From Emydura subglobosa (Eukaryota; Chordata; Testudines; Chelidae), in NCBI GenBank assembly GCA_007922225.1, contig ML680055.1:1311857-1375856 (forward strand): a stretch of 64,000 nt of DNA, written 5' to 3'. Below the pieces are notes generated by a model that did not search any database, was not told the DNA's origin, and worked only from the letters and a program-made list of their open reading frames with translations. The translations under genes and the position numbers were made by a program. Below are positions 46,076 through 59,104 of the stretch, one piece after another (positions within the stretch are counted from its first letter, which is position 1; every line of letters starts with the position of its first letter).

Positions 46076-48849
46076 CTCATCAAGTCACCGGACAATAAAT
46101 ACAGGGCAAATGCAACAGACCCTTAAAAGCTTAAATATTTGAAGACTTTCTTTCTCTGTGATTTACTCCTGCATGCACACACCTTTCCCGGTCAGAGGGG
46201 CTAGGACATGATCCGGGACACACAGGAGTCCTACATGTTGGACTGTGACATCTTGACCTGGAGGTTCCCATTCCTCTTCACATACAGGCAACACGTCCCA
46301 GCATGTAGTATTCCTGTATCGGTCGGGGTGTGATCTCTGGAGACCACAATTCCCAGCATGCAGTGCTTTACCTTGCTCTGCATGGCCCGTCTGCATTGCA
46401 GGCTAGGGGCTGAACATTGCATCAATCGGATCAAAATGCCAAGACCAGTGCATGCTGGGAGTTTTCGTCTCAGTGAGCTTCACCCCCATATTAAAGACCA
46501 GTAGGCTTGCCAGGATTTGATTTGTAATCGATGAACATCGGTAAGTGGATTTCACCGCACACACAAACAAACCAAGGAAGAAATATTTCCATCGGTAATA
46601 ACAGAAATTGACACAGAGGCAAAGTAGGAAAAATATTGCTTGAAAACTTCATATTGGAGTTTGATTTACGGATAGTTACACTGTATGTTTTGACATGTTG
46701 TGTTTTACCCGTTATAAAGCGTTAACTTTTTGATTCTCATGGTCTACTGTCATTAAATAATTAGTGTCTGACCCTCCCTGTTTCCTACACCTGAGAAAAC
46801 TTGAACGGATAAAAATTTTTAAAATGCTTTAAAATAAACATTGATCGTATCTGTCAAAATTATAAAAAAATAAAAATTGCATTCTGCCACGCCTGCAGAT
46901 AAGGTCAGGCTGCCATCGGCTCTCTGCAGAGCCCTCTGGATTCGGAAGCCCTTGAGTTTTCATTGGCCCTTTCACCCCCTAGTCATGAGAAGTCATTTGG
47001 TCCCAAACTTTTGGTCAAAGTTTCTCTACCACCCACATTCTCCTCCCCCCCATTTAACCACCTGCTCTCCCAGTCCCCAGGCAAGTGGCATTTGCTGATG
47101 GATCTAAAGGCCATTTTGGCTTCTGATGACAATATCAGACATTTATCTCACCCCTTGTACCCAGATCTGAGCACATGGCATGGCCAACTGCCCATCACGG
47201 CATGGAGAGCAGAGGTCAGGCAGCTGGTGTGCTGAGATCACAGCCTGTCATGCTCACCAGCAGTGACTGTCTCATTGTTTCCCTGTGCTCCCCGTCTGCA
47301 TCCACTTGGTGTCTCGTCGGATACTCAGGCTATCACCTCTCTGGGGCAGGACCCCATCTCTTCTCTGTGTCTGTACAGCACCTAGCACCCTGGGGCTCTG
47401 GTCCACAACTGCGACTCGTAGGTGCCACCATCAGTTGCAATCTGAGTAGCCATGGGGAGAAGGGAAACGAGGTTCCCATGGGATCTGTAGGGTCTGTGCA
47501 GCACTGGCAGGGCCTGTGCCTGTATGAAGGATTTCTTTGAATGCCCTCCTGCCTGGGTCTCCCTGGACAGCCATGGAGCCTTAACCCCGTCCTGCAGGGT
47601 GCCGTCCATTGACTAGCACTGAGCGCCTGTAAGAAGGGCATCTCCATCCCACACCACGGGGAGGTGTTCGGCTCTGGGTTGTCCTGTGCTAAGGCCCCAG
47701 CTGAGATCAGGCCACAGGGACCTGGAGCTGCACAGACCCTGGGAAAGCCGGGTCCCCCCCAAAGAGCTCCCAGTCTGAACAGTCAGGACAGACACGGTGG
47801 GGCGGGATAGAGCCTTGCTCGAGTCCCCCAGCAGGCAGGGCAAAGCCAGGAATAAAATCTCCTGAGTCCCAGCCCAGCACGTGACTGCCCCCAGCTCCCC
47901 CTGGCTCCAAAGGAATCCAAAGGCTTCCAGCAGCTCACCGCAGTCGCTCAGCACCTCGCAGAATGGAGCCCTTTCCTCCCTCCCCAGGCTGGCTGCACAC
48001 ACACAAGTCCCTCCCCAGACCCAGGCTGGGAGTGTTAATCTAACCCGGCCCCGGCGCTGGGCACGGGTCCCCTCCCTGCCACACAAGAGACCAAGGAGGC
48101 ATCTCTCTTCCAAAGAGGCAGCCACGGAAGTTGTTCATGAATATTTCATTTCAGGATAGCGCCTGATGCGCTTTTATTTATAGGCTGAGCCATCTCGAAT
48201 GTTCCCCTCAGCTCCTCATTCCCAGTCCCGCAAAACGCAGCACTCCCCCCCCCCCCCCGAACCCCCCCGCCGAGCGAGCCAGCCTCTATTCAAAGAAAAG
48301 AAGAACAATGATGCGAACAGGGCAGGCCAAGTTCAACCCTGGTCCAAGAGGACCCAGCTCCATGGACAGCCCCGACGTTGCAGGCGTGTCTGAGGCTGAG
48401 GTGAGCATGTGCCCGGGGACTCTCTGTGCGGGGAAGGTGCAGCCTGCCATGGCTTTGCTCCTAAAGCGAAGGGGAGCAGGGGTGGGGAGCAGCGTTTGTC
48501 TGGTACCAAGGAAGCAAAGGAAATCATAGGAACAACTAGCCCTTACCCAGCCCTCTTCATCCATAGAGCTCAAAGCAGCACATAATCATTATCCCCCCGC
48601 TGCAGATGGGGAAACTGAGGCAAAAGGAAACTCCCAGATGGCCTCTGCTGTGCTCCCCATCTGATCCCCATCTCTGTAAGCAGAAACTTTCATCTTCTCC
48701 CACCCTCCTCACCTAACAGACAAGTGTCCTCACAGGATCACCCGTGGCTTTGAGCCTCTTCTCTTTACAAGGGACGCCCCACGCTTCAGAGCCTGACTTC
48801 CCCGCAGAGTCCCGCGCTGCCCACCTCCTTTACTGCAGGAACGTGGACT
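46076..48849. other. Intronic DNA, no gene; AT-rich part 46.5-46.9 kb
   Basis: 46490-46880 is AT-rich with no recognised repeat. A poly(C) run lies at about 48245-48270. An antisense MIR-like tail (CAGATGGGGAAACTGAGGCA) is at 48604-48623. No coding homology was found. Confidence 0.45.
47275..47420 (+). repeat. SINE-like 3' fragment
   Basis: TCTGGGGCAGGACCCCATCT, TGTCTGTACAGCACCTAGCA, and CCTGGGGCTCTGGTCC. This is the same dispersed tail as at 39545 and 59240. Confidence 0.6.
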
Positions 48850-49260
48850 GTGGGCACTGCCCACCTGGATCAGACCAGGGGCCATGTAGTCTGTGGTCCC
48901 GTCTGGTCCTGGCCAGTGCTGGAGGTTTCAGAGGAAGGCCCAACAAACCCCCTAGTGAACATGAATGGCCCCACCTACCTTCATTAACCTTTTTGTGGCT
49001 GTGTCCTTCCCCCCAGCCCCTCTCCTTTGTCTCCACTCTAAACAAGAGTCCTAATCGTTTCACCCTCTCTTCATACGGAAACCTTTCCACCCCTCCAATT
49101 CCCGGTACCTGTCTCTGAATCTCCTCCATTTCGGCCATGCCCTTTTTGAGATGGGGGCCCAGAAGCAGACACAGGATTCAAGTGAGGGCACCCCACTGAG
49201 TTATCCAATTACATTCAAATTGTTCTCAGTATCGTTCTGCCGTCCCGTTGTGTTTGCTGT
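48850..49260 (-). mobile_element. CR1 LINE 3' fragment, antisense, old
   Basis: Antisense copy of the subfamily at 28745-30422. CACCTGGATCAGACCAGGGG corresponds to the 3' UTR end. The minus-strand frame FPYEERVKRLGLLFRVETKE corresponds to the LPYE-RLxxLGLFSLEKR region. CCTTTTTGAGATGGGGGCC near 49141 corresponds to the upstream W-x-P stretch. Strongly diverged. Confidence 0.65.
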
Positions 49261-50773
49261 GCGTGAGCCGAGGGCTTCACGGAGCCGCCCACGCTGCTGC
49301 CCAGGTCCCTGAGTGGATCCAGTTAATTTAGAAGCGAGCAGCCTGTTTGAACAGTTCAAACGAGCCTGTCCAAAGAGTATTCTGCTTGAAATGGTGAAAC
49401 TCAGCCTTGCCCATTCTCACCATGTGGATCGTAAATCTCCTGATATTTGGTGTCTGTCTCAACGTTTCGAGCATTCCCTGGTTGCAGGGAAAAACTCATA
49501 AATGTGCCCCAAGTGCATCCTTATGGCTCGGACACCAGAAGGCAACAAACCCCCCGGTTTGGTTTTTTTAAATCTCATGATTTTACGTCAGTTTCATGGT
49601 TCTGGCTCTTGGTTCCTGAAGACTTGGGGGTGGCCAGAGCTGGAGACCAGAACAGGCAGCCTCAGTTCTTTCTAGTAAGTTTCACTCGCAGGGTTTGTCC
49701 ACTGCGCCTGTTCGGCTGCGGTTACATTTGTCTTCAGGGTGCTGCAGGACCAGATTCAAATCCAAAAATATTCTGCATGTTTTGAAATTCAAAGGAATTC
49801 ACAAAAACGCGGCTAGTCACACTAAGCTCTGTAAACCCCCCTCCACTCTCCCCACTCAAGAAAACCTACATTTCCGGGCTAATTCCCTACTGCGTTTCAT
49901 GCCAGCGTAACTCCACTGGGTTCATACCACTGAAGGACGGCTGCGGTGAATCAGGGATTTTAGACTGAAATGAAATTGACTGAGCCCGGCTAAGAAAGGG
50001 ATCCACGTCTAAGACCCGTGATTATCTATGAAACACAAGAAGAGTAAGGGATTCAGAGCTGACCACACAAGTACCCGATTCATTCTGGGATGATTACATA
50101 CCCTCTAACATCCAGAATTAATCACTGGGCTCAATGGCTCAGCTCCGCCAGCACTGAGAGATGAGATTCCTTCAGCCCTACTGTACTGTGAGTGGAATGT
50201 CCTGCCCCAGTCGCTCACTCCAGAGCGAGGTGATACAGCCTCAGTATGTAACAAAAAGCACAGCACAGACTCTGTGCGGTGAGCTGACCACAGATAAAAT
50301 TTTTCAGTGTGAGATTCACCCACAAATCTCACCAGGCACCGGGGGGACTTCCGATCTGTGCACAAGCCGATACACACCCAATCCGCTGCACACTTCCTGC
50401 CCTTTCAGATTCCTGCAGTGAAACTTTCACCCGCCTTTCCAAGGATCCTTCTACAGCGTGTGTGTGCACCTACTGTCATGGTTGCTCGTGTAGAATGGGG
50501 ATGGCATGCATCGGTGCTCATCTGCACATGGGTTTATTTTGCACGGACAAAGTGGTGCATATGCAGACGGCCATGTGTGATAGAGGAAGCACCTTTGAGG
50601 TCTTGAGGTAAGGGACTGGCTCTGGGTAATACACTGGTTTGCACATTGACCCTGCTTCTGCTAGAGGCCAGCTTTAGCGGGGAGAAGGAGCTGCCCCTCC
50701 CAGCTAAAGAGGCTGCTGCTTTTGGAGCTAATGGTCTCCGGTTTGATCTCTGCTGACAATAGAGATGCCTAAG
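49261..50773. other. Intronic DNA, no gene seen
   Basis: At 49870-49970 the dispersed GCCAGCGTAACTCCACTGGG-type repeat appears. The rest has only short, non-homologous open frames. Confidence 0.4.
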
Positions 50774-51037
50774 GGTATGTCTACACTGCAATCAAACACC
50801 AGGGCTGGTTCAGGTCAGCTAACTCGGGCTATAAAACTGCTGTGTCGCTGTTTTGGCTTGGGCTGGAGCCCGGGATCGGAGACCCCACAAGGGGAGAAGC
50901 TCCCAGAACCAAAGGTTTCAGCCCAAGCCTAAACATCGACACTGCAGTTTTACAGCCCCGCAGCCGGAGCCCCACGAGCTGGAGTCAGCTGACCCAGGCC
51001 GCTGTGCCTGCGCGTTCCACTGCAGTGTAGACACACC
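50774..51037. mobile_element. Palindromic MITE, 264 bp
   Basis: 17-bp terminal inverted repeat GGTATGTCTACACTGCA (50774-50790) and TGCAGTGTAGACACACC (51021-51037), 16/17 paired. The inner arms also pair: CTATAAAACTGCTGTGTCGC with the complement of ATCGACACTGCAGTTTTACAG, and TGGCTTGGGCTG with CAGCCCAAGCC. Nearly the whole element folds into a hairpin. There is no coding sequence. Confidence 0.9.
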
Positions 51038-52794
51038 AAAACTGGCTGTGGCTGGAATTCATTCCACAACGATTGCTGGAAACCTATCGGCTTCAGAGCA
51101 TCCAACCTGCTCCCAATCCTCTGAGCTACTTTGCGAATCTGCGCCCCACTGCCTAGAACCCCACTGTGCTCCTCCTGACTAATCACCAATCTCCACACAC
51201 AGCCCAGTAAATACCGCGCAGCATGTTATGTGTCTGGGTTGTGCCATTCACACTCCCGGCAGCTCCCAGCACTTGGTAATAAAGATGAGTCTGAAAGTAA
51301 AGCTCTGGAGTCCCCGAAGATGGGATGTCTGGAGACTACAGCTCTCTCTTTACAAGAGAGTCTGGGACCTCCAGCATCCCCCCAGAGCGCTGGGGTCCCG
51401 AATCCCTGGCCACTGGATTGGATTCCATTTCCTGCTTGATTGTGCTGTGCATTTCTGTGCAGACACCAGCTATATTGCGGTCCCCGAGCTGTTCACTAAC
51501 ATCACTACAGCATCATAAAAACAATAAGGAGAATAACTAATAAGCAGCTGAATCTCTCTGCCCAGGTATTTCCAGAGCCCTCCGCACCAGGGTATGAGAG
51601 CCCGTGTGAATACGCAGGAACAAAGGAGGAGACTCCGTCTCTAGCCAGCACAAGATGCTGGTGTTTTACAACCAAGAGGCAAACAAATTCCCCAAGTGAG
51701 GGGAGAGGAGGAAGCCTCTGCAGTGGGAATTCAGTTTAAAGAAGAGACAGGTCAGCAACCCCCGAGCTGGGGTTAGTCGGAGGAAATTAAACTTCAATGT
51801 CCAAGAGCAGGGCTGGGTTTGGGTTTGGGTTTTTGCACGTTGCAAGCGAAAACAATTAGACTGCAGCCTCCTAGGGGCACAGAGCCATGCCCAGAGGGCC
51901 ATAGGATGGGCAGACCTTGCCCTGCGATGAGCCCCTGCCGGGTCGGAAAGGCAGGCATCCCTGGGAGGGCTGTGAACACAGCATGAGGCCCGGGAGGTTG
52001 GATCCTGCGAGATGCTGGGATCTCCTAGACCCCAAGTGGAGCATGCTGAGCACCAAGCACGAGCAGACCTCTGGCACCTCGCTCAGGGGCAGCCGCAGCT
52101 CTCCCCGGGGGGCTGAGCGCTAGACCTGGAACGCCCACGCTCCATTTCCTCCCAGCTCGGGGTCTCAGCCGCGCGGCCTTCTTCTTGCTACAGGTCTGTA
52201 ACGAGGCAGGAGGTGCGGGTGGCGGGCTGGCCCCAGGCCCTGCCTGACTTTCTCCTCAGCCCCACGTGCCTCGTTCAATCAGACATGTCCCAGCCAAGTC
52301 CCAGCATCCCGGGCCCCACCATTCAGTGTTCTCGACCGTGACAGGAGGAGCGGGGATGGGGCCTGCTGTGGTCTATCTACATTCGTATCGGCCCCCTCAG
52401 CCCCGTTGCTTCGGAGCGCCTTCCCCTGGCCTCCAAAGATCCCAGCACCCTTTGCACAGGAATCGGATTCACCCACTGTCCAGGCCAAACGCTACTGTGG
52501 GTCATTATGCTCGGTCACCTGCACTGTCCTAGCAGCATGCCACAGTCCTGAGGGCCTGCTCCTTCACGGCCTGCCCTACCGCCCCAGCGCCAGCGCCCTG
52601 CTGGTGGGTGGGACGGGGGACGTTTTAAAGGGGTCTCATCAGTTGTCCGATTTCTGCCTTCGATCACACAGCATCGCCCTCCCAGAACTGCAGCCACAGC
52701 CCGCCCCAAGGGAAGGGCCAGGAAGGGGCCGGGGGAACGCGAGGTGCCTGGAATGGGGCCACAGGGGCAGCACGGAGGGCATGGAAGCCGGACT
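51038..52794. other. Intronic DNA, no gene seen
   Basis: Short open frames only. A GTTTGGGTTTGGGTTTTTGC triplicate lies at about 51815-51835. No repeat family was recognised with confidence. Confidence 0.4.
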
Positions 52795-54670
52795 CTGAGG
52801 AGTCAGAGAAGTCAAATAGTAAAAGGTTCTATAGCCACATAAATAGGAAGAAAACCACGAAAGCCGACATGGGACCGCTGAGCACTGAGGATGGGGTGGA
52901 GGTTAAGGATAATCTAGGCGTGGCCAAATATCTAAACAAATACTTTGCCTTCGTTTTTAATGAGGCGAATGATGATCTTGGGGATAGTGGTAGGGTGGCT
53001 AGTGGGAATAAGGATATGGAGGTAGAAATTACCACATCCGAGGTAGAAGCCAAACTCAAACAGTTTAATGGGACTGAATCGGGGGAGGGAGAGGAGATAA
53101 TCTCCATCCAAGAATATTAAAGGAACTAGTACATGAAATTGCAAGCCCATTAGCAAGGATTTTTAATGAATCTGTAAACTCAGGGGCTGTACCGTATGAC
53201 TGGAGAATTGCTAACATACTTCCCATTTTTAAGAAAGGGAAAAAAGGTGATCCAGGAAACTACAGGCCTGTTAGTTTGACCTCAGTAGTATGCAAGGTCT
53301 TGGAAAAAATTTTGAAACATAAAGTAGTTAAGAGCATTGAAGTTAATGGTAATTGGGATAAAATACAACATGGCTTTGCAAAAGGTAGATGGTGCCAGAC
53401 CAACCTGATCTCCTTTTCTGAGAAGATAACAGATTTTTTATGCAGTGGATCTAATTTACCTCGATTTCAGTGAGGCATTTGATACGGTTCCCCATGGGGA
53501 ATTATTAGTTAAATTGGAAAAGATGGGGATTAATATGAAAATTGAAAGGTGGATAAAGAACTGATTAAAAGGGAAACTACAACGGGTCATACTGAAAGGT
53601 GAACTGTCAGGCTGGCGGGAGGTTTCTAGTGGAGTTCCTCAGGGATCAGTCTTGGGACCGATCTTATTTAACCTTTTTATTACTGACCTTGGCACAAAAA
53701 GTGGGAATGTGCTAATAAAGTTTGCGGATGACACAAAGTTGGGAGGTATTGCCAATACAGAGAAGGATCAGGATATCATACAGGAAGATCTAGATGACTT
53801 TGTAAACTGGAGTAATAGAAATAGGATGAAATTTAATAGTGGAAAGTGCAAGGTCATGCATGTAGGGACTAATATCAAGAATTTCCGCTATAAGCTGGAG
53901 ACACATCAGTTGGAAGTGACAGAGGAGGAGAAGGTCCTGGGCGTATTGATTGGTCACAGGATGACTGTGAGCTGCCAATGTGATGTGGCCGTGAAAAAAG
54001 CTAATGCGGTCCTTGGATGCATCAGACGAGGTATTTCCAGTAGAGGTAAGGAGGTGTTAGTACCATTATACAAGGCGTTGGTGAGACCTCATCTGGAATA
54101 CTGTGTGCAGTTCTGGTCCCCCATGTTTAAGAAAGATGAATTCAAACTGGAACAGGTGCAGAGAAGGGCGACTAGGATGATCCACGGAATAGAAAACCTG
54201 CCTTATGAGAGGAGACTCAAAGAGCTTGGCTTGTTTAGCCAAACCAAAAGAAGGCTGAGGGGAGATATGATTGCTCTCTATAAATACATCAGAGGGATAA
54301 ACACCAGGGAGGGGTTATTTAAATTCAGCGTCAATGTGGACACAAGAACTAACGGATATAAACTGGCCATCAGGAAGATTAAACTTGAAATTAGACGCAG
54401 GTTTCTAACCATCAGAGGAGCAAAGTTCTGGAATAGCCTTCCAAGGTGAGCAGGGGGAAAGGGGGAGGGGGCAAAAAGTGAGCTTGATAAATGTATAGAG
54501 GGGATGGTATGATAGGACAGCCTAGTTCGGCAATTGACTGATCTTTGACTACTGGTGGTAGATATGCCAATGGCCTGTGATGGGATGTTACATGGGGTGG
54601 GTTCTGAGTTACTACAGAGAATTCTTTCTGGGTGTCTGGCTGGTGAGTCTTGCCCACATATTCAGGGTTT
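52795..54670 (+). mobile_element. CR1-clade (L3-like) LINE, most of ORF2, sense
   Basis: Longest RT copy in the window. The pre-RT linker (MGPLSTEDGVEVKDNLGVAK; YLNKYFAFVFNEAN) is followed by a frameshift near 53118. The RT core then runs WRIANILPIFKKGKKGDPGN, YRPVSLTSVVCKVLEKILK, QHGFAKGRWCQTNLISF, a frameshift, and LIYLDFSEAFDTVPHG (motif A). Next are SSGVPQGSVLGPILFNLFIT (motif B, 53630-53690) and FADD (motif C, intact at 53721-53732). The C-terminal part is open for 265 codons up to FWNSLPR at about 54449. The 3' UTR (GGTGTCTGGCTGGTGAGTC) breaks off near 54670, before a conserved end, against a purine-rich tract. A stop interrupts between motifs A and B, so it is inactive. Confidence 0.92.
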
Positions 54671-55660
54671 ATCTAAACGTGGGGGCAGAAGGCAGACTGA
54701 GGGGGGTAGGGGATGTGGGGGGCAGGAGGCAGACATGGGGGGTGCAGGAGAATGGGGCAGAGCAGAAAGGACACCGTGATGTCAGGGGAAAGGGAGAGCA
54801 CAGGCAGGGCTGGTGACTGGTGGGGGCTGACGTCCCACTGCATTTTAGCAGGTGTTTCAAATGACGCATATGCTGATGTGCTGTGTGAATTGGGACTATA
54901 ATGCATAACTGGGACCCCCGGCTGACGGGCTGACCCTGCTGTCTCCAAGTCAATGGGGGGGGGGAGGGGAGGCGTTCCACTTGACAAAGCAGCATCAGCC
55001 CCACGTGCTCAACACGGGGATTTTGCAGAAATGGGAGCAAGCCATAAACTGGCTCAGGATCCGGGTTTGGCTGCCCAGCCCAGCCCAGCCCAGATGGTGC
55101 AGTGTGGGGAGGTCTAGGGCTATGGCCCAACCCAGCACCCAAATGCTAGGCCCGTCACTGCCGTAGAGTGGTGAGCGTCTCAGTGCCACAGTCAGAGCCT
55201 GGCTCAGACACGTGCCAGGAACATCTCTGGCTGCCTTCCCCCCGCTGGAAGTGCAAGGCGGGCAGAATCCGGCCTGCTAGAGCCATAGGAAATCAATGGC
55301 TCCATGGCCCCTCGGCACCTTCTTCTCCAGGATCAGGCGATTTACAGCGGACTCCAATCATGTCACCAGCAATTAGCAGCGCTTTGCTTCACTGGAACTT
55401 TCTCTCTTTCTCGAACGCGGGCTGGCGTCCAGCAGATGCTATCACAGGGAACGAGCCGGCTAATTAGGATTCCCACCTTGCTCGTCACAGCGAGGTTCCC
55501 ATTGCTAAGAGAAGTCCTCACCCCCCCTCCTGCCTGCTCACAGCCCCCTGCAGCCGAGCCCTTCGCAGACAGTAACGAGTCTGGCAGCATAACACAGGAG
55601 GAGGCAGGTCGATGTTATGAACCCGGTGTCACAGGGAGGTGCCCAAGCTCAGAAAACAAA

Positions 55661-55895
55661 TGGGAATAGGATCCAAGAGCCCTTCTCCCCCCCAGTAACC
55701 ACTAGGGTAAACACCCCCAGAGCTGGGACTAGAATCCAGGAGTCCTACCCGCAGGCCACTGTTCTGACCCCTGGAATTGCTGCCCTCTGCTCTGCCCCCT
55801 GTTCAAAAGGAATGCAGCCACACAGACAAATAACGAGCCCACCTAGATATGGGAATAAAACCCAGGAGTCCTGACTCTCTCGCCCCCGCTCACTC
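55661..55895. repeat. 63-bp-period repeat with CCCAGGAGTCCTG-type word
   Basis: TGGGAATAGGATCCAAGAGC at 55661, TGGGACTAGAATCCAGGAGT at 55724 and TGGGAATAAAACCCAGGAGT at 55850 are spaced 63 and 126 bp. The missing middle unit is too diverged to call. Related words occur at 41944 and 43738. Confidence 0.6.
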
Positions 55896-57639
55896 ATTCT
55901 CCCACATGCACCACTATAAAAGAGGCTGACGGGAGGGGGGATCCCACGCTGGGTACATGGGGCTGGGGGACCGGAGGTTCCCACACTAAACACCCACCTT
56001 CTGTTCCCATTCAGGTTAATCTGGGGGATTTTGCCATTTCTTTTAATAGGAAAACGAATTACTGTGAATATTTCTTTTAAAGTGTCTCAGCCACATTTTC
56101 CACTCAAGTGCTTGTCCCAGAGATCATCTAACCAGCACTGTTCACCCTCCAAGCACTTGCCGCCCTTGTGAGTTGTATTTATAAGTATGTTAACAGCGAG
56201 ATGCGGTTAGTAATTAGTAAGCGACGCATGGAAACTGGCATACCCCGTTATTAAAAGACGATTACGCTGTATTCCATATGCACACGCAACTGATGTTATT
56301 TGCCCTTGCTTGACTCTTTGTAGCTGCTATAGATATATCCGAGCATGCCTGGTCTTGCAAATACAACCCCTCAGCCCAGGCCCCAATTCAGGAATACCTG
56401 GACCTCGTGCGTGGGAGTTAGCTGCTAAAACTTCCTGACCCTCTGGGGCTTCCCTCCAGTAAGTGTGGGCGGGATCCAGCTCTTCAGCATTTAGCAGTCG
56501 TTCCTGGGTTACAGGGTTGCAGGAAGTAGCAGCAGTTCAGGGACCTGATCCAAAGCTCATTCAAGTCACTCAAAAGCCCCCCGTTGAGCTCAGTGGGCTT
56601 TGGAGCCGGTTGTGATAGGGCAGGAGAGAGGTCACCGCGCAGCCTTTGAGGCCGGGTTCAGTGCTGACTTCAGCCTTCATCCTCTGCCACGGAAGTTCAG
56701 AGGACTTTTCCTCCTGATCTCAATGGGAGCAGCCGTTCAGCTTCGTTCTGGGAGCCCGTACGGAGCATAAATCAGGCCTTAGAGTGAGAAAAATGTCTAG
56801 CTATTGACAAAGGCTGGGATTGTCAATGAAGCCGAAGGGAGCTCAGCGCCTAAATCCCATGGAGTGCAGGTGCCTAACTCCGGTAGGGCTCTTTGAAAAT
56901 CCCCACCCACTAACTCCAGTCACGATTGTGCCCTAACACATCTTGTAACAGTCGGGGGCGGCCGAGACGGGCACCTTAGGGAGATGGATAAGAGCAATGA
57001 TACTTTTAATAGGAAAAAAGCCATTTCTGTTACTCCCAGGTTGTTGTTATCATCATTCACACAATGCAACAGCAACAAGTGCACGCGCTCATGTAACCGT
57101 TCCCCTCTCTACGCCAGAGCTGTGACTGCCAAACTGCAGCTCAGAAGTTGAAGCTGGCTAGGTGTGTTTTAACCGGGGAATTTTCCGGGGAGAACATGGG
57201 TGAAAACCCAGGTAACATTGGTCAGATCCTGCCCCCACCGCAGTCAGCGGCCAACCTCGTCTGAGCTGATGGGGGCAGGAATACATCCTCTGTGTCAAAC
57301 AGCACTTGATCCTGCTAAGCTGGGAGCGCACTGCCTCCAAACCACGCAAGCAGATGATTAACTTTAATGACATGACTTCAATGGGACAGCTCACATGCTC
57401 CCAGTTAGGCACCTGCTTCAGTGCCGGGGTGGGCTGGGGCCAGAGTGTTCAGCACCTGGCCGAGGTGCTGAGCCATCGACCCAAACTGCAAGCCCTGGAT
57501 ATGACAGAAACCTCTGCAAGCCTAGTTCCAGCATCTCTGGCATCTGGCACCTCTGAGCACGCTCATGGGAGCCTTTACAGCGTTTCTCTGTTCTGCGAAC
57601 AAAACCAAAGCATCCAAAAGCTGTCTGCAGGAGGGGTGC

Positions 57640-57900
57640 TAAAGGGAGGGATCAGTGCCCAGGAGCAGGGCAGGGAGCAAGGAGCCAGCAGTGCTGGGTT
57701 CTCATCCTGGCTCTGACCTGCTCAGTGACCATGGCAACTGACTGCCTCTCTCTTTGCCTCTGTTCCCCTCCTTGCCCCGTATCTGTCCTGTCCACTCAGA
57801 CTGAGTTCCTCAGGGCAGGGCCTGTCTCTCGCTATGTCTGTGCCGCGCCCATCACAACAGGGCCCTGAGCTCAGCTGCGTCCTCTAGCTGCTACTGCAAC
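57640..57900 (+). repeat. MIR/CORE-SINE-like element
   Basis: GTTCTCATCCTGGCTCTGAC, TGCCTCTCTCTTTGCCTCTG, CACTCAGACTGAGTTCCTCA, GGGCAGGGCCTGTCTC and CACAACAGGGCCCTGAGC in the usual order of the extended amniote SINE. Confidence 0.65.
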
Positions 57901-59104
57901 ACAAGTAACAGGAGCCATTTATCAGCATCACAGCAGGGAGGAGCTGGGGAGTGTGGCCCAGGGCAGAGAGTAAATCCTACACCCTCAGCCAGGCTGGGGT
58001 CTCGGTGGCATGCAGGGCACACAGGATCAGGCCCGCATTTAACAAATGATAAGGGAAACCACAGGGGAAAAAACTAGAGGAGAAAACCCACTCCCTGGCT
58101 GGAAGTTGGTAGACATGGAAAGCCACAGCTAGCACATCCCCTCAAAGGGGAGGGTGTGACGCTCAGATTTCCCTCCCCTCCAAATGAATCACTGAGACTC
58201 ATCCTTAATGATGGTGGCACGACTGCACCACTACAATAGCGGATGACACCAAAGAAAATTAAGCTCAAGTGACATTTCAGGTGTGACTGGAAAGTCACTA
58301 TTAAAGCTGACTATCTGTGCCTTAAATCACAGGCAGTTTTTCTTTGGGAGGGAAGGTTTATAAAGATCCGGCAGAGAAAGGTGGATTTCAGTGCAGAAAA
58401 GAGCCTTTTACATTTTTGTAAAGTCTTTAGTGCATTCAAAGTGGGATCTCCAGGAGCCTTATAAATTAGGGACACCACCTCCCTGCAGCCATGTCTGGAG
58501 TGGAGGGGGGCAGGACACAGACAGTGGGTGAGGGCAGAGGACATTTTGCCAGGTACAGGAGAAAACCTCTGTGAAGAATGTTTCAGCGTCCATGTGGCAG
58601 GAGAGAATGAACATTTTGAAGGGAATTTAGTGCTGGTAAAAGGTGCTGGACTGGCAGCCCCAGGACTGGCGCCATCTGCGTGTGTACACAGCTGGTGCTG
58701 CACAGGCACTGGCAGAGCACACTCCTCCACACACTGCCCCTGCTGACCGGACGCTGCCCTGGAGAGAAGTGGACTTCATCAATTTCAAAGCCAAGAGAGA
58801 CCATTCTGAGCAGCCAGTCTGACATATGTGTGACACAGGACAAAGACCTGCAGCCAGCCCACAACCCCGTCTGGATTTAAGATCCAGTGTCCATGGCCCC
58901 ACCGGCCTTTGGTCTCCTGAGACAGCAAATCAAGGAGTCGATACCACAATCTAACCAGTCATCTCACAGTGTTCCTGCTCGGCTCTCAAAGCTCCTGACT
59001 AAGGAGGGCTCTGTTCCCCCATGTTGCAGATGGGGAGGTTGAGGCAGTGTAAGACAGAAGCGACGGGCACGGTCTCTATGGGCCCTGTTTTACAGCAGGC
59101 AGTG

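Noticed and set aside
53652..54449. 265-residue frame as a host gene
   Set aside because: It is the C-terminal part of CR1 ORF2 (FADD, CKVMHVG and FWNSLP motifs), a mobile element sequence.
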